Source of the DNA: Nectonema munidae
Taxonomy: Eukaryota; Nematomorpha; Nectonematoida; Nectonematidae
Assembly: GCA_030549495.1 (NCBI GenBank)
Contig: JAUIRK010000775.1
Span: 171,498-235,497 of the forward strand
Direction of reading: 5' to 3'
Length of the DNA stretch: 64,000 nucleotides
Under the pieces are notes generated by a model. That model did not search any database. It was not told where the DNA came from and saw only the letters and a program-made list of their open reading frames with translations. Made by a program: the position numbers and the translations under genes. Of the stretch, positions 56,088 to 64,000 are shown piece by piece; position 1 is the first letter of the stretch; every line of letters begins with the position of its first letter.

Positions 56088-56220
56088 CCTGAGTGTTAAA
56101 ATCCCTAAAATCAACATCCCCAATATTGAAATCCCGAAAAACAAAATTCCGAATCTCAAAATTGCGAAAGTTAAAATCGCGATAGTCAAAATCCAGAATC
56201 TTGAAAACTCAAAAATTAAA
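56088..56220. repeat. Degenerate ~15-bp minisatellite
   Basis: About eight units of the form AAAATCCCNAANNTC follow one another from 56088 to 56212. Translated on the + strand they give a five-residue period (KIPKI, NIPNI, EIPKN, KIPNL, KIAKV). Confidence 0.75.
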
Positions 56221-57270
56221 AAAAATAATAGGTATAAGACAATAACCATATAAATTTTATTGATAAAAACGAAGAATAAAAAATGATTGATAAAAAATCA
56301 TGGATAAAATTGAAAAATTTGTAAAAATGGAGGAATTTTTGTTATTTATATCGTTTAAACGAGTTTCATACTTTTATTTTAGGCAATTTTGAACAAAAGT
56401 ATTTGTTTTTTGATTAGAAAATATGTATTTGACCCAACCCTACTTATAATACAAATAATATTTAATGTTTATTTTTTTAAAGTAAAATAAAGTTTTGCAT
56501 TTATTTTATAGCAAACTTTTAAAATTCCTTTATTTTTGTCTGTTAACTTTTGCGTTAGGGTCGTATCCAAGGGCCTCACATACGAGGGGATAGGGGGAGC
56601 ATATGCCCAGGGCGAGACTTCGTTGGGCGGCAAATATAAAAAAAATATATACATAGAATAATACACCTCTATTCTTACAAATGAGAAAAAACTTTTTAAA
56701 TTTGCTATCAATTCTAATCGAAATGAACTTTAATGGTGTCATTAATAATACATTTTGTCACAGTACGAACAACTAATCTGAAACCTGTCAATCGCTTTCT
56801 AAGATTAATTATTCAATATTATTTAAGAGCGTAGATTGCAGGAGGGGCATCGCTAAAACGATTGCCCTAGTGTGCCACACAGGCATGTAAGAGCGCTGGG
56901 TCGTACAAATGTCTTGTTTAGGTGCAAAAAAAGTCATCTTTCCTACAGTTAATCTGAAGTCACAATACCACCACTTGTCTAATTGTTAGCAAAAAAAGGT
57001 TTGATGTCTTTTTCAAATACAAGACATTGTAAAAAATTTAAAGTCAAGATAACCATAATACCCGCATTCCGACAAGTCGAATACACTCATACTATCGGTT
57101 CAAAAAAGTATACTTTTTTCAATTGTTCATATTTCACAAAGAATAACACGAATCCAAATTTCCAAATTTTCATGTATCCGAACAACTCACGTGCCCACAT
57201 AAAGAAAGAAAAAAGTGTTGACGTATCCAATCACTCGTTTATCCGAAATTTTTCTTAAAAATGAGTGTGA
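56221..57270. other. Unassigned sequence with a possible MITE
   Basis: GGGTCGTATCCAAGGGCC around 56560 and the GC-rich stretch to 56630 look like a DNA-element end. No pair was found. Confidence 0.3.
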
Positions 57271-57273
57271 CGT

Positions 57274-57615
<342 letters not shown>

Positions 57616-59884
57616 TGTGTCCAATCTTAAAACCATATTGTAATTATTTATTACAATATGGGAATAAAACTTTATGTTTGGGTAATTTGGGCTTAAAAGA
57701 ATTGTCCATAGCACAAAGATCAATCAAAGGATAACTGAAAAAAAAGATTTCACTAGTCATGAACGATTAATCGGAATCCGAATCTTGAGAATCGGAATCA
57801 CATCGGAAAATTTACTGCTGTCTACCGATATCTTGTTCCGATTCTTTAATTATTTTTTTGAAATATATTTTTTTTATTAAAAGTTACTATTTTATGTATA
57901 GCGTCTATTATTGAATACTCTTTTCTGAAAAACTTTTTCCTCAATACCATTTATAATAGAAACTGTAAAAGGATCCTTTAGATTTTAAACGTGTTTTAGG
58001 ACCTAATGTGTTTGAAATCTAAATGCTATTTAGAATAACCGTTCTGCTTGATTTGTATAATGATATTCTACAATCTATAATAATGATAGAAACATGTATG
58101 CATGTATAGATAACACACAATACATGATTGAAAATCAATAAGCGATTGCTAACTTAACTTTCTTTTGTTCTGAAAAGAAGAATTTTCTTTTGACTGCGTC
58201 ATGAATACAAGATAAAATAGTTTATACTTTGTAGGTTGTAGGCAGTATTAAAATAAGTAATACTGTTAAAATTTCGTGAGTTCATATTTGTTAAAGTGAA
58301 ATTTTATGTTATTTTCGTATTAATATCCTTTTTAAAATGTTTTTGCGACTGGTATAAAAGGTTTATAAGGTAGTTATTATCATTTGTGTTAGTTATGAGA
58401 ATATAGAAAACGTTTGATGCTTTGCCAACTAAGATCATTCCTAATTGAATACTTAGTGGATTTGTGAACAAATATTAGGAATCGTTCAATCACTAGATTC
58501 CACCAAAAATGATACTTTTGTTATTACAACAGGCAGGCCCTAATCTAGTGAAACTTCATTATTCATTCATATATTCAAGCAAATCACAGCAGCTCATTTG
58601 TTAGACAAAGAGCAATCGTGTGTGTACAATACTTCTTATGCGTATTATTTATATTCAAAGCATCGCTATTTTACAAAGAAAAGTTGTAAAAAGTGGAGAC
58701 GTCATATGAAATAATTAGTATTCTTAATACACACACACACACACAAACAAATAGAAAAAGATCATACACTCACTCACCGTCAATATGCTCATTGCACGCA
58801 CGCACACACACAGAGAAAAAAAGGAATTAAAAAAAGTAGACAGACACGACGACAGTCATCAAAAGAGGCGTGATATTTGAGAGGAAGGAGAGGGAAGCAA
58901 GAAGGAAGGCAGATGATGAAAAATCCTGCTCTCACCAAGATCGAACGATGCCACAATTTTTAGCAAAGTTTATATGAAAAGCAAGCGCACTTCAACATCA
59001 TGCATAAGGAACCGCATATTTTGGGGCCTAAAATATTCTTCTTTTGCAAGGAATTATACGCTTGAGAAGAAACCCAAAAAGTTATTTTATTTGTTTTAAA
59101 AGAATGAGATGCAGACTACATACAAGGTGACTAAAAATTTTTTTAAAGATGCTTGAATAAGATGATGGCGATAAAGCTTATGAAAGTTGATGACAAAAAA
59201 TGAAGAACAATGGCATATATATATATAGTATAAATAATTATCATCGTTAGGAAAAGTTCATCATCGATTAGATCAAATAGAAGGATTAGATAAAAAAAAA
59301 ATAGAAGATTAGATAGAAGAATAAATATGAATGACTTATGTTTTGGAGAGACGGGCAGAGAGAGAGAGTGTGTGTGTGTGTGTGAGTATGTGTGTTGGTT
59401 TTCATTTGTTCTGTTGAAGTGCAAACAAAGAGTTTAAAAGTGGCAAAAGGACTTTTGCTCACCACTACTAAGAAGAGAAGACAAGCACCAGAACATTGTC
59501 ATTGTATTCTTTTTTGATTTGTGTGCATATCAAAAAATCAAGAATGGAGGAGAGAGGCCATCCTGCTTTTTTAGGTTGTCTAACTCTCAAAAGATAGATA
59601 TCACGACAAAAATGCGTGAAAGTGCTGCTTATTCAATAAGGAGCTGGTGGTGTCATGGAGGATGGTATTGATGACGATGATCGTGACGATGTGATTAATG
59701 ATGATTTAGACACAAGTAGAAGCCTACTCATGTCGGTTTGCTGGTTGGTTCTACACGTATTCATTGATGCTTTCCAAAACCAAACACCGTGAATACTTTT
59801 GGATTGAAAAGTTTTTACTCAATTTTTTTTTAGAAAAAAATCATTCTTTTTTTGGCGACAGATGTGATTGCTTTTAATGCGATA
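57616..59884. other. Unassigned sequence with short microsatellites
   Basis: CA repeats lie at 58731-58746 and 58799-58812, and an AG/TG repeat at 59358-59392. ATCGGAATC-type repeats near 57770-57850 resemble those at 35740-35820. No supported gene. Confidence 0.4.
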
Positions 59885-60042
59885 GGGATCAAACATATAT
59901 GACGCCCCCTACCAGAGGGAAGGGGTAAACTCATTCTAGATGCTCTGTATTAAAAAATAGAGAAGTAGGGGTAAAAACACGACCGGAGGGGGCAGGGGTC
60001 AAAAACTAAAAATTTTGGGGGACGTCATTTATGTATGATCCC
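59885..60042. mobile_element. MITE with GGGATCA...TGACG inverted ends
   Basis: GGGATCAAACATATATGACG on the left faces GACGTCATTTATGTATGATC plus CC on the right. The right-end block GGGGGCGTCATTTATGTATG also occurs alone at 15452-15472. Confidence 0.65.
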
Positions 60043-61405
60043 ATAGAGTAATCTGAGCAACAACAAAAACGTGATGATGATGATGCTTGTAAAAACTGAG
60101 AAAAATTAAACTTGAATTTCACTCGAACAACTCAATGCATTTTTAGTTTTTCTCATATTTTACATTATTTATAATAATTTGACTTGATATCATTGTGTAA
60201 AAAATTAAAATTTATATTTATCCCAGACATTTACCCAACATATTATATGACACATTTTGTAGGTCATGGTATTTAAAAGATAAGCTAAAAGTATTACGCA
60301 TTAATTGTAATCTTTTATTTTTGCTTCTTGAACTAATCTCATAGCAACGTTCAATGTCGCAGGGGCAAGTGCAGAAGAGGAACTTTAGTTACTTACTATC
60401 AAAAACCAGAATGAGAAAGATTCTTTCGGCTCCAATCAAAGTAGGTTCTATTGAAGGAATGCTTGGTTTATAAGCAAGACTAGGGAGGGAGGCGTAAGAA
60501 AAAATATCCTAAACTAGGACTCCACTTCGGACTCCTAGTATACTTAACAAAATTGCGAGTTCCACTCCGACTCCAATTACTTAACAAAATCGGATTCCGA
60601 ATGCAAATACTTAAAAACGCAATAAATTTAACGCCACGCTTCCAATTTTGACTAAAGAAAGCGTCACCCCACAATGCTTACAAAAATTAGCCCATTTTTT
60701 TCTTTATTTATGCACTTAAATACTTAAAAATAATAATCGACTTGGATTCCGAATCCTAGATATTATTAGATTCCGACTCCGACTCCCTTCAAATCATGGG
60801 ACTCCGCAGTCCTGCATATAAGTATGGGCAGTTGACTCACGATATTTAACTTCATTTTTAGAATCAAGTTTAAACGTGCGAATATTTCGATTTGAGTCGC
60901 ATTTTTTCATTTCAGTCAAAAATGTGAACATGAAAGTGCATCCAAATTTTGACGTGTTTGCATCCCTTTCAGCTATTTATTTTTGGTTGAGTGATGCATT
61001 GAAAAAAGACAAATAAAAAGTTTTTAGATTATTTCGTTCATATTTTAGCTTCAGACACTACTTCGCTGAAAAGAATGTAAGCAAGATGATATTTGTGTTG
61101 CAAAAAATGAACAGCTTTTTTTTTTATCTATTTCGAAGTTCATCTTGCAGATATTAATCAATCCTGTATTATAAAATTAGCATTCTTTCATTCAAAGCAA
61201 TTTTTTATTCTGTGAACATCTATATAATAAAGTGAGTTATTTTGCTTAAAAATTTTGAAATATTATTAGCAATACTCAAAACCGAGTCCTAATCATGATG
61301 ATGATGAGGATATCCAATTTGCCTGTCCAATGGTTGCCAAATGGTGCGTTATGAAATTCTTAGAGAACGCTGTGACAAGTCACGAATAACAGGTATGGTA
61401 TTAAG
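60043..61405. other. Unassigned sequence with 'ACTCCGACTCC' repeats
   Basis: Between 60518 and 60800 several blocks such as GACTCCACTTCGGACTCC and CCACTCCGACTCC recur, probably internal repeats of a decayed DNA element. No gene was found. Confidence 0.35.
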
Positions 61406-61702
61406 CAGGGCTTCGGAGCCGCAAAATTTTTTACTAAGAATCGGAGTCACAAATAACAAAAAAGCGGCTCCCTATGTCTGGCTCAAAGCGTACAATTCGT
61501 GATGTATCAAAAGCACAATTGTTACATATATAACCTTGAAATATAAATAATCAGTTTTAGTTCATGTTCATATTCTATTTACAGAGAAAAGTTTTATATA
61601 TTAATTATAATATATAAAACATTGGAGCCGGAGTCGGAGACATAAAAAAATATTTTCTCCGGTGCAGGAGCCACACAATTTTGAGGAGGCCCCGAAGCCC
61701 TG
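61406..61702. mobile_element. MITE with CAGGGCTTCGG ends
   Basis: The left end CAGGGCTTCGGAGCCG faces the right end AGGCCCCGAAGCCCTG. The left flank is ATTAAG. The right flank is ATTA interrupted by the TTAA MITE at 61704-61841; removing that gives ATTAAG on the right too. Confidence 0.75.
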
Positions 61703-61703
61703 A

Positions 61704-61841
61704 TTAACCCATTAAGTCTCAATGTTCCTATTTGGGAACATAAGTAATTTCATCTTCGTCTGCTTTTTTCAATGACTTTGAATATAAATCGTCTGCGTTT
61801 TTTTAAATATCGTCTGATTTCTATGGTACTTAATGGGTTAA
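61704..61841. mobile_element. TTAA MITE copy h
   Basis: TTAA flanks both sides, with CCCATTAAGTCTC and GGTACTTAATGGG ends. The hairpin is GTTCCTATTTGGGAAC and the TCGTCTG boxes are present. Confidence 0.85.
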
Positions 61842-61946
61842 GTATAAACTGTTTTCCTTGTTTGAAATAAAGAAATCTTTTGTCAGTACTATATTTTGGA
61901 AAATAATTTATATAAGAAATTGGATATCAAAAATATACGTAATGTA

Positions 61947-63381
61947 ACAAGTTCAAGTGAAATGTTTTCAAATTCAAGTAAAATGTTTTTAAGTTCAAGT
62001 GAAATGTTTTCAAATTTAAGTAACGTTTTCAAGTTTTAAGTGTATTTTATCTTTAGATTCGACTTGAAAATTTTTATTTATTTATTTATTCAACAACAAT
62101 CTAACTTTAAAAACAGACAATTTTGTTATTAAAGTAAAAACATTTATTTTGGATGTCTCCATTAAAATCAAGTATTAAAATAAGAATAAAAACAATTGAT
62201 TTTTAAAATGGTAGCTGAAGATGATCGTAAATTTATTGATGTTTCTGAAGCTCTTCTTGATATCAATATAAGCACAGTACGAAAATATTTCATCGAAAAA
62301 AAGTAGAAAATTCTTCATTAAAAAAATCTTGGGGTGGAGACAGAAAATATAAAATTAACCAAGATCACATTGATATTATAGAAAATGAAATTAGTAAAAA
62401 TAACATGATAACGCAGAAACAATTACGTGAAAAGATTTATGAAACTTTCCCCAATACATATCGCTTGAAGCTATACGTACAAAAATTGCTAACTAATCTA
62501 AAACACGTAAAATTGCAATAGTAACTCTGTTTTCTGTCAACTCTCAAACAAGCAAATCTAAAAGAAAAGAATTTTCTCAAGAAATTTTAAATAATTCTAA
62601 TACTAATGAAACTTACAACATTTTCATAAATGAGTCTGGATTTAATTTTCATTTGAGAAGAAAGTTTGGGCGATCAGTGTTAACAAATCACTATTGCTAG
62701 CTATTAATATAAATGAAGCAATTTGTTACGAAATTCACAAGAGCAGTATTGGCTCTCAAAAATTGGCTTGTTTTTTAAACAAATTAAAAGAAATTTGGTT
62801 CAAAAGAAGATATCACAAAACTCTGTTCTCTATATGGATAACGCAAAAATACACCACTCTACAATTTGGAAAGAAAGATTGTCAAATTTAGCGCTTGCAT
62901 ACAAGTATTGATCTCCATACTCGTACACGATAAACCCTATTGAACAAGCTTTTTCTAAAATAAAGTTATCAGTCTGAAGACAACTTTCAGAAAATTCTAA
63001 TATGAATTTGGTAGATTGCATGAAAACTGGAATAAATGAAATTAAGCAATTGGATTGTATGGGCTGGTTTGGTGAAGCTAAAAGAAATATGCAATTAGCG
63101 TTAAATGAATATGATTTTTTAAATTAAATCATTTATATAATAATAATAATAAATGTGCTTATCAAAATAAACTTTTATTTTTTTAGATCGATAATAAATA
63201 TTTTTACAAAAATAAATTTTTAGTTTACATTTTTTAATTTCTTTAGAACTCCTAAAAATTTGTAAAAGATGTGTAATTCAATAAAATACCTTATCTCAAC
63301 AAAAAATCAAATAATTTCAAACTCAATAAAAAATTAGATTTCAAGTCGAACCTAAAAATAAAACTTTTCACTTGAACTTGT
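61947..63381 (+). mobile_element. Decayed IS630/Tc1-like transposon with repetitive ends
   Basis: The ends ACAAGTTCAAGTGAAATG and, inverted, ACAAGTTCAAGTGAAAAG face each other. A second inverted block, TTTAGATTCGACTTGAAA (62051 on) against TTTCAAGTCGAACCTAAA (63339 on), lies 50-100 bp inside. The left end contains about four tandem copies of TTCAAGTGAAATGTTTT-like units; the right end has one. Confidence 0.75.
62208..63127 (+). pseudogene. IS630/Tc1-like DDE transposase relic
   Basis: The start MVAEDDRKFIDVSEALLDIN leads into a helix-turn-helix-like region. The catalytic core reads FINESGFNFHLRR (first acidic motif, with Asp replaced by Asn), FSLYMDNAKIHHSTIWK-like sequence (second Asp) and YSPYSYTINPIEQAFSKIK-like sequence (third acidic residue, NPIE). 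The end is LDCMGWFGEAKRNMQLALNE and a stop at 63127. Multiple frameshifts and stops inactivate it. The core pattern is that of eukaryotic IS630-type elements, not classical mariner. Confidence 0.8.
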
Positions 63382-63422
63382 AATGCTATAATTTGTAATC
63401 AAAAATAGTTAAAATTCTTTGC

Positions 63423-63562
63423 TTAACCCATTAAGTCCCACCCAATGCTCCCATTTGGGAACATAAGTAATTTCATCTTCGTCTGCTTTTTTCAATGATT
63501 ATGAATATAAATCGTCTGCGTTTTTTTAGATATCGTCTGATTTCTATGATTTAATGTGTTAA
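63423..63562. mobile_element. TTAA MITE copy i
   Basis: TTAA-CCCATTAAGTCCC on the left and GATTTAATGTG-TTAA on the right. The palindrome is GCTCCCATTTGGGAAC. It lies just outside the right end of the Tc1-like element. Confidence 0.82.
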
Positions 63563-63958
63563 GGTAGAATCTTAAGTAATTAAAGAAAGTGTATAGATGA
63601 TGTGAGCGTGGGGTTATGCCAGAATTAATTTTAGTAGAACTTTAAAATTTGAAAGAAAAAGAACAAACTTAAATGTTCAAATGAGAATCTATGTCTTTTT
63701 TCCTTCTGAATGAAAGTAAATTTTATAAGTTGTCCTTCGTTAGGAAAAGTTTGGGAAACAGTGATGTTGTTGATGACAACGTTATAGATCATAACGATTG
63801 ATTCAAAAATGTCAAAAAAGCATCACATCACTATGGTGAGTGGGAGAAGGCATGATGAATGCATTAAAAAGCTAAGACTATGACGAATGCGGTGGGATTT
63901 GATAAAATAGTAGTGCAAATTAATACTCATTATTGCGCTTTTCAAAAAATTAGTTGTC
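63563..63958. other. Unassigned sequence
   Basis: No supported feature. Confidence 0.35.
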
Positions 63959-63959
63959 T

Positions 63960-64000
63960 TATATATATATATATATCAGAGGTCTGGCAAGACCTCCGGG
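63960..64000. repeat. AT repeat followed by the GGTCTGGCAAGACC repeat (runs off window)
   Basis: ATATATATATATCAGAGG leads into TCTGGCAAGACCTCCGGG, the same start as the hairpin repeat at 41228-41285. Confidence 0.7.

Noticed and set aside
59143-59424. 93-codon minus-strand ORF with His/Thr repeat
   Set aside because: Driven by a TG microsatellite and AT-rich sequence; no conserved motif.

Overview
The window is a stretch of AT-rich animal (metazoan) chromosome. It has large introns, canonical GT/AG splice sites and very many decayed transposable elements (TEs). The mixture of hAT, piggyBac, IS630/Tc1-like, pogo-like, LINE, Penelope and tRNA-derived SINE sequence, together with the base composition, fits an arthropod. 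A copepod such as a sea louse is my best guess, but that is an inference and not something the sequence proves.

Three host genes can be supported. (1) The last two coding exons of a stomatin/MEC-2 family (band 7) gene lie on the + strand at 1106-1201 and 6297-6545; its 5' part is off the window. (2) A single-exon minus-strand ORF of 457 codons lies at 18851-20224. Its C-terminal half looks like a MIF4G-type helical domain. (3) A Lis1 (PAFAH1B1/nudF) gene runs on the minus strand from a start codon at 53442 to a stop at 31959. I could place ten coding exons, and all junctions but one keep the reading frame; the 3' end of exon 7 is unresolved. The protein has an N-terminal LisH motif, a coiled coil and seven WD40 blades, with a Ser/Thr/Asn/His-rich extension in blade 5.

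Region by region: 1-6.5 kb is the stomatin 3' end, with a ZBED5-like hAT relic, SINEs and a MITE (short non-autonomous element) in its intron. 7-11 kb is mostly unassigned, plus a broken minus-strand repeat protein. 11-18.1 kb is a stack of nested insertions: two decayed repeat-family proteins broken by a TTAA MITE (itself hit by another TTAA MITE), by a full-length hAT transposon with perfect 8-bp target duplications, and by a diverged tandem array. 18.8-20.2 kb is the MIF4G-like gene. 20-31 kb holds LINE 3' ends, another repeat-family protein, hAT and foldback MITEs and a decayed piggyBac transposase. 32-53.4 kb is Lis1, whose introns hold SINEs, a pogo-like MITE, a Penelope-type reverse transcriptase relic, several hAT relics, MITEs and tandem repeats. 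53.4-64 kb has TTAA MITEs, a foldback element, a hAT relic, a ~340-bp GT microsatellite and a decayed IS630/Tc1-like element.

The most interesting pattern is a family of about ten ~130-bp TTAA-flanked elements. They start CCC, end GGG, carry repeated GCAGACGA boxes and contain a short palindrome whose two arms change together between copies. An unrelated-looking foldback element at 54.8 kb shares the same GCAGACGA block.
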